The notes under the pieces were generated by a model that ran no database searches, was not told the origin of the DNA, and was given only the letters and a program-made list of their open reading frames with translations. Source: Bodo saltans (Eukaryota > Euglenozoa > Kinetoplastea > Eubodonida > Bodonidae). Taken from it: a DNA stretch of 45,072 nucleotides. The position numbers and the translations under genes were made by a program. Where the stretch lies: positions 8,584-53,655 of the forward strand of contig CYKH01001710.1 of NCBI GenBank assembly GCA_001460835.1, in the 5' to 3' direction. This document shows positions 1 through 10,280 of this stretch, in pieces (positions within the stretch are counted from its first letter, which is position 1; the number at the start of each line of letters is the position of its first letter).

Positions 1-2
1 TT

Positions 3-2006
3 GCTACTCCATCCACAACAACAGTACAACAAGCACAACCGCTGACCTCTTTTACAACAACTCAGAAAGACTCGTCCCCAATCCGCGAAAAGTCGCTCAA
101 TACGTCGAAGACACCAACAAGCACATCTCTCGAGGCGCACTACCCGTTGAACGACCAGCACAGTGCAGGTGTGCCTGTGGTTGGGGATTCAAAGCATCGA
201 GATGAAAAGAGTCAAGTCCCACTGAACGTGTCATGGAATAAGGGGACCGGAAGTTCTCTTGCTGCTCCTCGTTTCTACTTTTTGGAGGTGGTGGAGCTAG
301 ACAATATCAACTCTATAGAATCAGAGTACCGAAATGAAACGTTACGTCAGGAGCGCTATGCGTTTGCTGCGGTTCGTGAAATTTGGAACATGGATTTCCA
401 GTGGGTGCAAGAGTTGCAGGCAGAAGAACGTCGTGAAGCCCTCGCACGTCAGGAATTTCTAGTGGAGCAGAAGCGGAAGGCTTTCTTAGAACGGCAGGAG
501 GAAATTGCAAGACTTCATAAGAAAACTGCCTCAACTGGCACTCAGTCAGTGCTGAGTTTCAACCCTGCGGATAGCTCAAGGGCTGGAACAAGCTTAGGAG
601 GTCGAGCTTCCCAAGCGTTGCTGGAACGGTCCGTACATAGTGTGATTGGGAACGCTTCTGTTCCTGCGTCGCGTTCTGGCACGTCTACCCAGCATCGAGA
701 AGGATTTCCAGCGTTAACCGGTGCTGTTAGCCCCACATTGCCGTACACTGCAAGCTCTGGTGTTCCTAAGGAGTATGCGCAGTGTGCATATGGTGATCCA
801 CACAGTACGGCACCAAGCTCCTTAGGCTTTGGTGCTGCAGCCCCTCATATCATTTACCCCACTTCGATTTCTGGTTATGGAGCGCCTCACCAAAGTGGAC
901 GCTCAGAAAGGGACTCTTCGCAGCACTTTGCATCTCGGAAAGAGATTGTAGTGTCTACCAGAGTCGTCAGTCCCACAGATGATGGCCCGTATCAAGATGG
1001 TGCTCGTCATGTAGGCACGTACGACGTGTCTGAACGTTCCTCGTCCTCCCAGGTGGAACATTCTACACATGCCGGCAGTCAGCGCCTAGCAGCGTTGGAA
1101 GGCATGCTTCAAGACCTCCTTGATGATCAAGATATAGAACGTAGCCTCGTGGAGGATGAAGAACAAGCAGCCCGCAAAGACCTCCTGCGTCAGCTTCGAG
1201 AAGGGCGCATGGTGGAGTTCGACTGGTCCATGGGAGGCTACCGGCGACTGATTAGTACGTACTCCACCAACGCTTCACGCATGGAGTCGCGCAATGAGAC
1301 GCTGGCCCCAGCACCACCGTCGGCCATGCCCAGTGGCGCCACGTACAGTATGCGCGTCGAGAGCGTTGCACAGAACACGAGCAGCAGCAGAGCTGGTAGT
1401 GGCTTGCCATTTATTCCGCAGCAAGAGTACCTTCTCCAGCAACATCGACAGTACGCCCCAGGTGGAGGGGGTGTATCTCACGCGCATGACCAACGTCATC
1501 TGCCGGACTTTTTGCGTAACTCCAACGCGAGCCGAGCGACATGCTCTCAATGCGGGAGAGAGACAACCTCTTCGGTAAGAAACCATCGAGGCCAAGGCGG
1601 TGGAGGTGCTCATCATCACAACAACGATTACCAGGCGCAGTACGTAATGAGTCCACATCCACTCTCCCCCTCACTCAACAACTACGAGCACAATCATCAT
1701 GATGCGCAAGGCATTCAATGCCCTCCATTGCGAGGTGCACCACCATCAAGCAGCCTTGTCGCTTGTGTACTACGTAGCCCCAGTCATCCGGTCGCTAAGT
1801 ATGGGTATGGTGGTGCCCCGCAGCCGATGTCGGAATTCCTGCCGCGGAACTCCCCGGATTACAAGCACGGTGTCGCCCTTTCCTATCCGATGTTTCAGCC
1901 CCCCGCTCACCACAATCCCACATCATCGGCGACTGGTGGTGTTTCTGGTGTCACTCCCACAAGATCTCCGTTGATTCCGCAAAGGGCAACCCACAGGAGG
2001 CATTGA
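3..2006 (+). CDS. Unrecognised low-complexity/coiled-coil protein, 5' partial
   Basis: The frame is open from the first base of the window to the stop at 2006, so the true start lies outside; the TTG at 147 is not a credible start in a eukaryote. The visible 667 residues begin with a Ser/Thr-rich stretch, followed by a strongly charged helical segment (about 350-510 nt) rich in E-R-x-E patterns that should form a coiled coil. A long disordered Ser/Gly/His/Pro region follows. A second charged helix (1141-1245) ends with the pattern RKDLLRQL...FDWSMGG, which recurs in the proteins at 12766 and 15388. The tail is Pro/His-rich. I recognise no enzyme domain. It may be a structural protein of the cytoskeleton or flagellum, but nothing in the sequence proves that. 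Confidence 0.8.
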   Translation, partial: ATPSTTTVQQAQPLTSFTTTQKDSSPIREKSLNTSKTPTSTSLEAHYPLNDQHSAGVPVVGDSKHRDEKSQVPLNVSWNKGTGSSLAAPRFYFLEVVELDNINSIESEYRNETLRQERYAFAAVREIWNMDFQWVQELQAEERREALARQEFLVEQKRKAFLERQEEIARLHKKTASTGTQSVLSFNPADSSRAGTSLGGRASQALLERSVHSVIGNASVPASRSGTSTQHREGFPALTGAVSPTLPYTASSGVPKEYAQCAYGDPHSTAPSSLGFGAAAPHIIYPTSISGYGAPHQSGRSERDSSQHFASRKEIVVSTRVVSPTDDGPYQDGARHVGTYDVSERSSSSQVEHSTHAGSQRLAALEGMLQDLLDDQDIERSLVEDEEQAARKDLLRQLREGRMVEFDWSMGGYRRLISTYSTNASRMESRNETLAPAPPSAMPSGATYSMRVESVAQNTSSSRAGSGLPFIPQQEYLLQQHRQYAPGGGGVSHAHDQRHLPDFLRNSNASRATCSQCGRETTSSVRNHRGQGGGGAHHHNNDYQAQYVMSPHPLSPSLNNYEHNHHDAQGIQCPPLRGAPPSSSLVACVLRSPSHPVAKYGYGGAPQPMSEFLPRNSPDYKHGVALSYPMFQPPAHHNPTSSATGGVSGVTPTRSPLIPQRATHRRH

Positions 2007-2167
2007 CGAACGTTTTTACGTGCGACGCACGTACTAACGAAATACATTTGAAAGGGAGATGATACACGCACGCAAATGAGAAGCGGCTAACAAATTCAAA
2101 AAGAGGCTCCTTGAATTAGCTGCCTTTGTCATAATTTATTCTTCTCTCCCCTTCTTGAACACTATGT

Positions 2168-2215
2168 GCTTTCCCTGTCCTCCCTTTCTCCTTTCCTGCC
2201 TCCTTCAACTAACAG
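2168..2215 (+). promoter_or_regulatory. Predicted trans-splice acceptor (pyrimidine tract plus AG)
   Basis: In the 376-nt gap between the first gene and the transporter, a long C/T-rich tract ends with AG at 2214-2215. This is the most obvious spliced-leader acceptor in the gap. If it is used, the leader contains a 40-codon upstream ORF (2259-2381) ending one base before the transporter ATG. Acceptor use is inferred from the motif alone. Confidence 0.5.
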
Positions 2216-2382
2216 TATCTCACCTCGTCCCATTTTGAGGGCCCTCCACACTACTACTATGTACGAATCCACGTGGCTGTACCAAAAGAAGATAATAACA
2301 CCTCTGTTTGCTGGAAATCTGTATCTTATTACCTTCAACAACACAAAGCATCACACATCAACCTTTCGTGTGCCGTCCTGAT

Positions 2383-4149
2383 ATGATGCGAATCGAGGAG
2401 GCTATCGTGCTCACCACAGCTATGTTCGTGTGCTTCTGTGTCATATTTCCCTTCCATTTTCGCCTGAGTTGCTGCCGCGGACAGTTTTCACAACTCCGAC
2501 TCAGCCTAAACTTTGCGACCGCGTCCGTGCTCGGTGTCTTGCTCTTACACTTTATCGACATCGTATCGCTGCAAGAGATGGCGAGTAGTCTGTGGGCAGT
2601 TGGCCATGTTCAGCCACTTGCGGTGCTTGTCATATTCTTTACCTTGGCCTACTCCTCCATCAGCCTTGATGTGACTGGGTTCAGTCGTTATGTCGCCCTA
2701 AAGGTCTTGGGAGCTGATGATGATTCGCAGTCAAATGGGGCAGGTCCCACAGTGAGTGCCACAACGCAAGAGCCATCGCGGCGTCTTCTTATCGAAGTGT
2801 ACCTTCTGTCAGGAGTGATTGCACTGATCGCCTCCAACGACGTGGTGATTCTTACGTTAACGCCGGTGCTATTGCACTTTTGTGATGCGCAGCATATTGT
2901 TCCTCATAAAGTTGTGTTTATTGAATACGTTGCGGCCAACACGTGGTCAGCGTTTCTGCTGATTGGAAACCCCAGGACGGTACGGAGAAGAAGTCAGAAG
3001 TCAACTGTTTCGAAATGGAAGACAATGTCCATGGCGAAGTTGCCGATGAGCTTCCAGCTGCTGCTGCTGATGCTGCTGCTATTGCAGAACATGGCGCTGA
3101 TGAACCCAATCCGCTCCCTACGTTTTCATTAGCTCGCCAAGAAGATCTACATGATGTTTGCCAGGGTAGCTTCATTATTCCAGTTCAGGAATCCCCCAGC
3201 AATGATCCTCCTATAACTCTTGCCGACGCTGCAGGTGCCCGCATCAACGGTCTTATCTTGGGCACGGGCGTCGTGTTTCTGATTCTCTGTGGTTACACCC
3301 CTATTCCTATGTTTGCCGTGACCTCCATCACTTGCTGTGTGATGCTGGCCTGTGACGCGTTTCGTGTTAGAACTGACGATAAGGGATCTAACTACGTCAT
3401 CGATGAGCAACATCTGCTGCTTCGTAAAGCCGGTTTCGTGACTTGGTGGAAGGCAAGTCGTGTTTGCCAAGTTTGTGAACGCATGCCATGGGCAGTGGCA
3501 CCTTTTGCTGCGTCGATGTTTATCCTCGTAGATGCTCTATCGATGCAAGGAGTCACCACAGCGTGTAGCAGCGTTCTTGTTTCAGTATTCAGTAGTCTTG
3601 GATCACTTCCTGCTACCCTCGTGACTATGATAGTTGTCGTGGTGGCGATGAACGCGTTAAATAATCAGCCCGCAACCATTCTTCTCTCCGTGATTCTCTT
3701 GGAGGCCTCGACGGAATCTAACGACGCACATCATTCCACCACATTGTCCACGGAAATGAGCACCGCTGCGTTTATTGCACTTTCGTTAGGCTCCAACATC
3801 GCGGCGGTCTTTACTCCTAAAGGTGCCGTTGAATAATCAGCCCGCAACCATTCTTCTCTCCGTGATTCTCTTGGAGGCCTCGACGGAATCTAACGACGCA
3901 CATCATTCCACCACATTGTCCACGGAAATGAGCACCGCTGCGTTTATTGCACTATCGTTAGGCTCCAATATCGCGGCGGTCTTTACTCCTAAAGGTGCTT
4001 TAGCCGGTATCCTGTGGGAGTCCATCCTCACGCATCATGGAGTCAAGTTCTCCACGAGGCTCTTCCTCAAGACAGGACTCCTGTGGATGCTGCTGCCAAC
4101 CGTTTTGGGTGGAGTGGCTTCTTACGTGGCCGCTGTCGTTGTGACGTAA
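2383..4149 (+). pseudogene. Broken ArsB/NhaD-type (ion transporter superfamily) anion/proton transporter
   Basis: Three pieces in two frames together make one multi-pass transporter. The first piece (ATG at 2383 or 2386) has several membrane helices and the motif NTWSAFLLIGNP near 2940-2973, typical of ArsB/NhaD/citrate-type permeases, where NP is normally followed by TN and further helices. Here the frame is lost just after NP and coding resumes in frame 3 with an acidic cytosolic loop, so a helix or two seem to be missing. The second piece has further helices and the motif NNQPATILL, which matches the second signature region of the family. It stops at 3836 because a 172-bp tandem duplication shifts the frame. 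The third piece (to 4149) holds the last helices. Either the gene is dead or the assembly is wrong here. The substrate cannot be assigned. Confidence 0.72.
3661..4004 (+). repeat. 172-bp direct tandem duplication inside the transporter gene
   Basis: The segment starting ATAATCAGCCCGC at 3661 repeats at 3833. The unit is 172 bp, which is not a multiple of 3, so it breaks the frame. The copies differ at about three positions, all synonymous third-codon changes (CTT/CTA, AAC/AAT, GCC/GCT). Removing one copy restores an uninterrupted 3' half. Confidence 0.95.
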
Positions 4150-4259
4150 CTCTCAATGTGTTTGTGTAAACCGTTTCTTATGTGAATAATTTTTGCATAT
4201 AGTAAATCATTACATGATCCATCTTCGTTTTGTAGTTCAAAAAGATAGAAATCTAGGAG

Positions 4260-7200
4260 ATGAGCTCTACCGCCACCCCTACACCCCGCAGGCCCCCTCG
4301 TCCGTCCTCAGGTGACAGTGCCACACGTCGTGCAATCACCGGCCTTGCAGGGTCCGTATTAGGTGCAATGAGGCCTAGCAGTGCGAATTCTCAAAATGCG
4401 ATCAAAACTGCTCGCCCAACATCAGCTGGTTCCTCTGCACGTCGTGCTCGTGCATCGAGTGCTGACAGTACTGAGCACCGTATCGGCCTTGTGTTTGCCC
4501 CACGGCGTCCACCATCGTCAAACTCGATCATGCGGCGACAGGCACGTGCGTTTAACGTTTCTGTGTTGCAAGAAGATGCTCACTTATCGATCTCGCAGAT
4601 CTCCGAACTTGCTCAGCAAGAGAATTATTTTGAGTTGGTGATCAAGCCATTCTTAGTCCTGAAGGGCACTACCGTGGAGGACCGCCGTGAAGTGTTCTTG
4701 CTATGGGCAATCGACTTGGCTCACAACTTACGTGAGCCCCTCGGCGGGGAACTAGAGAAAATGTTTCAAGAATTTGCCCTTGCTGCACGCGCCACCATTG
4801 CAACAGCACCACCACGCGTGTCTCCCCCTCGTACTGATGAACAAATTGGAAATGGATCTTTTGCCATTCAAGACGACAATGACAATGCATCATCTGCTAC
4901 GGTGAGCTCTACACACACAGTATGGGTAACGTTTCTTCCTAACCACAACACCAGGCGTGTGATCAGCTCCAACGAAGTCAAGACGTTTCTGCACATGTTG
5001 ACGCGGGATGTCAACATGGATAACGTGATCCTCGGCACGGCTCTTCTTGACGGAGTGGCAACGCACCCATCGACATCACCTTCTGGCACGCTCCGACTGG
5101 AGGGCAGCACGACCTCAGTGGGACCAGCGCATCCTTTTTTCCATTTGCAGCTTACCGCAATGCAACGACTTCAGGTATTCCTCCGAATGTTGTTGCACTG
5201 CAGTGCCATCGCCTCGATGGACATGTCTGATTTTGACTTCCGCGCTGGCACTGCATCAAGCGGCCGTAGCAAAACAGATCGGCATTTTTCTCTGGCCCAA
5301 GGAAGCGACCTTGACAGCACTGATGAAGACAACGATGATGGCGCCCCTCGGCCGTTGGACAATGTGATCCTCACCGCATCTGAACTCATTTTAGCGCACG
5401 TGACTCGCATAGGGTTGCACAGCAAGGATGGCTCTGTGCTGCCGTTTGAAGCCGTGGGGAGCATTCCTGGTGCCATCGTAGAGGACCTTGTGTGCCTTGT
5501 GAACCGCCTTTCTTCTGATAGCCACGCCGACAGAAGCTTTGGCGTTCTGATTGGACTTGTCATGGTCCTCCTCCACGCACTTGATCACGATCGAGGCATT
5601 GTCAGCACCGATGCATTGACCCCGTTGCTTGAATATGTGGAAGAGCAGCGATCGTTCTACACCATGAAAGCCGATGGCGCCTCCATGAACAAGGAGCTCG
5701 TGGAAATGTACGAACGGTTAACGGACCCCTTTTATCGAGTTGTGCGAACACTTCGACTTCTCAAGTCAACAATCTCCGCAGGGAACGACATCGAAGCGCA
5801 AAAGGGTGACGCTGACACTGATTCTGCCACTCAGGTAAAGTTGTTTACACTACTCGAGTGCCTGGAGCGGTTCATCTACTACCGCAGCGCTGAGCGTGCC
5901 TACGATCCCCTGTGGACCCAATTGTTCCACTGTGAAATGACAACCCGAGAGCGTCTTTTGATGTATGAGCGGCAGCAGTTAATGGACTTTTACTACGAAG
6001 TCCACAGGAAGCTCCCCCTCCATGGCACTCATGTTGTGGATACCCTAACAGGGGGACCTGGGTACCACCTTAGGGATGAGGAGTACCACCGTCGAGAGGA
6101 GCTGCTGCAAGAGGAGGCCAGAAAGTTCGCATTCCTCGCACGCCTCTTGGATGCTCGCTGCACCATGGCGCTCGAAGAGGACCCGAAGAAGATTGCCAAT
6201 AGGCTTGTACCCACCACAAGGGTCGCACATGTGGCGTCTGTTTACGATGGAGATCATCATGTAGTGTACAGCCCATCGCGTCCGGCCATCCGAACAGCAT
6301 CTGCATCGCAGCGCAGAGATGTCAGTGGTCTGGACCTTAGCATGTCATCCCCGCCCCGACCCCCACGCGGCCCATCGAGCTCTGTCCGGAGCAGTAAGCC
6401 ACATACACCGCCCACAACGAGCAAAGAGCAGTTTCACTCAGGACAGCGTGCCCAGGAGTATGTTGACCTGATCAACTGCAAGCATCAAGAATCCGCCAGC
6501 CGTCTGGGTGTTCGCCAGCAAGAGGCAGATCATTGGTTTGTCATCGCCATGTACCAAAGGTTGGACTTAGAGGAGCAGCGCACAAGGGCAATCGCTGCGG
6601 CAGAGGCCGCCGCTGCGCCCCCGAAGGCGGAGGATACAAGTGAAGGGCGAACTGGCGATGATGATGCGTCTCCATGCGAAGCGCAGGATGATCTTTTTAC
6701 GGACCAAGTCCCAGTTGCTACCGAGGTCATTACCACAGAGGTGCAGGATGCTCCAGTGAAGAGCGAATCTCCTGCTCTCCCCGTCCCTCTCCCCTTTGAC
6801 AGCATTCATGTCCTCATCGAGGAGACGTGCCTCTCTGTCGAAGCATGGGACGCAGCAAGCGCGTTCCAGTGGAAGCTGGAGAAGCTGTTGATGTTGGAAG
6901 GGTCGATGCGTAGAGACATTGGTGTGGAGGAGGGTCTCCAGCGTGATGTGTGCCTTGTTCCTATGTATCAAGCGACGATTGCAGACGCACTGTACACCGA
7001 AGCGTTGCAGCGTGCGATGGCGGAGCGGTTTGCGGAGCTCCACGCAGCAATCTTATTCGACGAGTCGTCCAACCGTGAGGATTTCCTGCAGGAGGAGGAC
7101 AATGAGTTCCAATCTCGCATTATGGCCGAATACAACGTGACCTCGGACCGCATGAAGTTTCTGATCAAGATTGCGCTCCTGAATACGCAGGAGCAGCAGG

Positions 7201-8408
7201 ATCGCGGGTCGATGATGTACTCGGAGGAGAGCTCGCTGGATATGTTTTGGTCCATGTACAAATTAGAAAAGAGGATCCACAAAGACTTGTTCCGTCAATC
7301 AACATTCGATGCCGAAGTGTTAGCGCAGGCAGCCGCTCGTGCTCGTGAGAAAGCCCTTCGCGAGGAACTCCACCTCGCCCAAAAACAGTACGAAGAGGAG
7401 CTCGAAGATGTGTGCCGAATTCAAAATGTTCTTCGGTCAGAAATGATTGCACTTGAAGAACACCGTTACTATTCATTGCGTTGGGCGCTACGCCGTGGTG
7501 TGGTGGAGTGCTATGACATCGAAGCCCGCGCTAATATTGCTACAATGGAACAGCTCGCGGCAACATCATTAATCGTCACCTTTTACTTGGAGGGCATCGC
7601 AATTCTTCAACGTGATATTAGTGCGGTTGATGGAACAATCGATGCGATGGTCCATGTGGCCTCAACAGCAAACGTCGACACGAACGACTCCACTCAGAGC
7701 GAGGCGACGGAGCCTCTATCTCCAGCGCTGACAGCGGTGAAGCATGCTGCTATCCGCGCAGAGCTTCTTCTTGTGCAACAACGCCATAAGATTCTTCGAG
7801 GTGCCTTCCGTTTTCATTTGTCATCGTTGCTGCCGTACAGGTCACTCGAGGCAATTCTGAGCGCGTCACCGCAAGAGGTGTACGGTATTGTGCTTCAAAC
7901 CATCGCTACACAAAGCAGCACTGCCACGGCAAACACACCGACACCTCAAGCAGCCCCTCGTCAAGTCTCTCCTACCAGGAGATTGCCGCCAAACTTGATC
8001 GAGGAGTCCGTGTTAGTGGCTCGGTCGTCGGTGAAGCCGACGCTGCCACATCTAGAGAATATTCGGGGAAACATTCGCACTTACTCCCGGCCCGTGTCGG
8101 CGGCGAGGGCAGCAGCTGCTGCTTTAGCCACCAAGCAGGAGCGGCAAATTGCAGCCATCCGCGGCACACTTAGCCAAGACAACGACGCTGATGTAGCAAG
8201 CAACCAGTCCCTTGGACTCGTCCGCCCATCATCTAGTTCGTTGAAGTCTCCCTCTAAGCCCATGGGCTCGCGGAACGCGGCGCCGTCTTCCCTGGCTACC
8301 ATTGGCCTTACCGAGCGCATGGCAGCCTTTAATAGGGTCTACCTCTCTGAAACGTCAAAGCAACGTGTGTTAGATGCCGTTGCGCAGGACGCTGAGGGTG
8401 CTTGCTGA
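4260..8408 (+). CDS. Unrecognised 1382-residue protein, disordered ends and helical core
   Basis: The ATG at 4260 follows a short AG-containing leader (TAG/AG at 4232-4257) and the frame is open to 8408. Residues 1-90 carry repeated RPSS/RPTS-like Ser-Arg-Pro blocks typical of disordered, phosphorylatable or microtubule-associated tails. About 100-560 looks like an alpha-helical solenoid with hydrophobic helices. About 600-1170 contains several charged helices with many E, R and Q, likely coiled coil, including an EEARKFAFLARLLDARC-type segment and a region rich in EE/RE pairs around 980-1100. The C-terminus returns to RPSS repeats and ends with a short motif (LTERMAAFNRVYL) that resembles one near the end of the downstream protein (VADRVARFDAL). 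No catalytic motif is visible. A cytoskeletal role is possible but unproven. Confidence 0.85.
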   Translation: MSSTATPTPRRPPRPSSGDSATRRAITGLAGSVLGAMRPSSANSQNAIKTARPTSAGSSARRARASSADSTEHRIGLVFAPRRPPSSNSIMRRQARAFNVSVLQEDAHLSISQISELAQQENYFELVIKPFLVLKGTTVEDRREVFLLWAIDLAHNLREPLGGELEKMFQEFALAARATIATAPPRVSPPRTDEQIGNGSFAIQDDNDNASSATVSSTHTVWVTFLPNHNTRRVISSNEVKTFLHMLTRDVNMDNVILGTALLDGVATHPSTSPSGTLRLEGSTTSVGPAHPFFHLQLTAMQRLQVFLRMLLHCSAIASMDMSDFDFRAGTASSGRSKTDRHFSLAQGSDLDSTDEDNDDGAPRPLDNVILTASELILAHVTRIGLHSKDGSVLPFEAVGSIPGAIVEDLVCLVNRLSSDSHADRSFGVLIGLVMVLLHALDHDRGIVSTDALTPLLEYVEEQRSFYTMKADGASMNKELVEMYERLTDPFYRVVRTLRLLKSTISAGNDIEAQKGDADTDSATQVKLFTLLECLERFIYYRSAERAYDPLWTQLFHCEMTTRERLLMYERQQLMDFYYEVHRKLPLHGTHVVDTLTGGPGYHLRDEEYHRREELLQEEARKFAFLARLLDARCTMALEEDPKKIANRLVPTTRVAHVASVYDGDHHVVYSPSRPAIRTASASQRRDVSGLDLSMSSPPRPPRGPSSSVRSSKPHTPPTTSKEQFHSGQRAQEYVDLINCKHQESASRLGVRQQEADHWFVIAMYQRLDLEEQRTRAIAAAEAAAAPPKAEDTSEGRTGDDDASPCEAQDDLFTDQVPVATEVITTEVQDAPVKSESPALPVPLPFDSIHVLIEETCLSVEAWDAASAFQWKLEKLLMLEGSMRRDIGVEEGLQRDVCLVPMYQATIADALYTEALQRAMAERFAELHAAILFDESSNREDFLQEEDNEFQSRIMAEYNVTSDRMKFLIKIALLNTQEQQDRGSMMYSEESSLDMFWSMYKLEKRIHKDLFRQSTFDAEVLAQAAARAREKALREELHLAQKQYEEELEDVCRIQNVLRSEMIALEEHRYYSLRWALRRGVVECYDIEARANIATMEQLAATSLIVTFYLEGIAILQRDISAVDGTIDAMVHVASTANVDTNDSTQSEATEPLSPALTAVKHAAIRAELLLVQQRHKILRGAFRFHLSSLLPYRSLEAILSASPQEVYGIVLQTIATQSSTATANTPTPQAAPRQVSPTRRLPPNLIEESVLVARSSVKPTLPHLENIRGNIRTYSRPVSAARAAAAALATKQERQIAAIRGTLSQDNDADVASNQSLGLVRPSSSSLKSPSKPMGSRNAAPSSLATIGLTERMAAFNRVYLSETSKQRVLDAVAQDAEGAC

Positions 8409-8610
8409 GCAAAACAACGAAAAAGTTATCGTTGAGTTTTCTTCATCGTTTGATCAAATGCAAAGAATTTGTGATTGCCCCCAAAGCAATGCGCAACGTT
8501 GTGTATCCGTTCTCCTCTCATTGTGTGCGTGTACAAATCAACTTTGATTTTGATGTCTTTGTGTCGTGTGACTTTGCCGAACTTCAATTTACGAATGCAA
8601 TCGTGAAAGC

Positions 8611-8633
8611 CTTTGTTGTTGTTTTCGTGAAAG
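8611..8633 (+). promoter_or_regulatory. Predicted trans-splice acceptor deciding the start at 8648
   Basis: A T-rich tract (CTTTGTTGTTGTTTTCGTG) ends with AG at 8632-8633, 15 nt before the ATG at 8648. Splicing here would remove the earlier in-frame ATG at 8489, so 8648 is preferred as the start. Confidence 0.5.
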
Positions 8634-8647
8634 CGACCGCCACCTCC

Positions 8648-10105
8648 ATGACATCGCAAGAAGATCGAATGATAGAGTATGCGCAACTGGAGCGACTGGC
8701 TGTCGAGAGGGGCGCCATTCTTCGCAATATTGCTCGTCTTGTAAGTCATTGCCAGGATGATGCAACTGCAAGTGCTGCTGCTGCTAGTGTTCCACAACTG
8801 CTTATCGTATGGAAGGAAGATCAAGGCCGCCTGGCACTAGAACGCGTCCTTCATCACCAGCATGGGCTGTTTGTATCGACGCTTGAGTCTGAAATTCACC
8901 GATCCATAAATAGTGCAGACATCACGCGCGATCGTCAACCAACTCACACTGCACCGTCTCTCTTAAGTTCCTCCACGTCAGCACATGTTGCGACAGCAAC
9001 GGCTTTGACGAGCAGGATCGATGCCTTGCGAGAAATGGCCTTCGATGAACGTATCAAACGCGCAGACATTGAAAGGGAACAGCAATTGGTGTTGGAAGCA
9101 GAGTTGAAGAATTCTCGTAGTTCAGGAGAGGAACTGAAGAGGGAATTAGATGCGCTTGTTGCTACTGCTAAGCGTCAGATTGCGGTCGAAATGATAATCC
9201 CTTCGTCTTCAGAAGCAGTTTCTGCGCCAACAATTGCTACTTGTGCAGAAGATGTACTCGAGAAGCAACACTCGGCTGCTGCATCTTCGCCAGGCAGCGC
9301 CGTCAGCCGCACTGTAACGGCTCAGTTTGACAGTCCTCAGGCCGGTCCAGTCGACACCACCAACGCGAATTGTGAAGGTGAAGAGGATGGAGTTCATGTA
9401 CATGCCTCCGTTCCCCTTCCTACCGAAGATACCGTTGCGCAAGAGCAACAACAAGAAATATCAGCAGGTAAGACGTGCTCGGAAGGCACCGTTAGCGATG
9501 AGGAGCGCACAGCCATGGCAGCGCTTCGCTTCTTGGAAGACATCGAGGCTAGCCACAGAGATCTGCTTGTGCGTAGTCGCTTAGATTTCTTTCAACTGCA
9601 AATGGAAGAGGTCCATCATCGAGTGTTTGTGGAGCGGTGGGGTGTGCGTGTCCTCGTGTCGGAGATCCTCAGCGTCATTGTAGAGATGTGCAACATTACG
9701 TGCCACCGGCTGTATCACGAGTTCTCTGTGGCAGGTGGCGACATCGCCTACACCGCTGAAGCATACCGCCTTGCTATAGACCGCCATCAGACGGCGCAGT
9801 TGTTGACCATGTGCCGTCAACGTGCCGCTGATTGGATGCAAGCAGCGATTCCCAGAGCAAATCCAAGTGGCTCTCCAAAGAAGCGAAGGAGCACTGAATC
9901 GATCAACCACGACGATGAAGACGAGCCAAAGGAAGTTCCTCAGCCTCCTCCTCCACCGGTCGCCATGTCCCCGAAGAAACCAACTGTCGCTGATCGTGTC
10001 GCTCGGTTTGACGCTCTGCGCAAAGCTCGTGAGGTGCGGCATTCCATCGGCATGTACTCCCCCAAGCGACCAGTTCAAGTGGTGCCTCTACTAGAGGCGA
10101 TGTAG
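8648..10105 (+). CDS. Unrecognised coiled-coil protein, 485 residues
   Basis: The frame is open upstream to 8402, but a pyrimidine tract and AG just before 8648 favour this ATG; the alternative ATG at 8489 would add 53 residues. The protein has an N-terminal helical segment, a charged coiled coil around residues 125-180 (many E/R/K, with an EELKRELDAL-type heptad pattern), an acidic, Ala/Ser-rich middle, and a second helical domain (about 290-400) with Trp, Cys and His residues. A basic KKRRST patch near residue 414 could be a nuclear-localisation signal. It ends with VADRVARFDAL, a short motif also found at the end of the preceding protein. No known family is recognised. It lies 239 nt downstream of the preceding stop on the same strand. 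Confidence 0.78.
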   Translation: MTSQEDRMIEYAQLERLAVERGAILRNIARLVSHCQDDATASAAAASVPQLLIVWKEDQGRLALERVLHHQHGLFVSTLESEIHRSINSADITRDRQPTHTAPSLLSSSTSAHVATATALTSRIDALREMAFDERIKRADIEREQQLVLEAELKNSRSSGEELKRELDALVATAKRQIAVEMIIPSSSEAVSAPTIATCAEDVLEKQHSAAASSPGSAVSRTVTAQFDSPQAGPVDTTNANCEGEEDGVHVHASVPLPTEDTVAQEQQQEISAGKTCSEGTVSDEERTAMAALRFLEDIEASHRDLLVRSRLDFFQLQMEEVHHRVFVERWGVRVLVSEILSVIVEMCNITCHRLYHEFSVAGGDIAYTAEAYRLAIDRHQTAQLLTMCRQRAADWMQAAIPRANPSGSPKKRRSTESINHDDEDEPKEVPQPPPPPVAMSPKKPTVADRVARFDALRKAREVRHSIGMYSPKRPVQVVPLLEAM

Positions 10106-10280
10106 CATGTTCTGTTTGTTTGTCGCTTTTCTCTCGTGTACCACACAGCAGTTGTTCTTGAACGTTAGAGTGTGTCTGATTGGCAGCGGTATTACTGTCT
10201 TCATGTTTATGGTTTACGCGAAACTGTCGTCGTGCCTCTTTTCCTTGCCCCTAAAGGAATGTGCTGCACACATTGACAAC

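Noticed and set aside
10107-10280. A hydrophobic N-terminal extension that could be read as a membrane helix
   Set aside because: It is encoded by the pyrimidine-rich leader of the gene at 10281 and contains a likely splice acceptor, so it is most likely untranslated.
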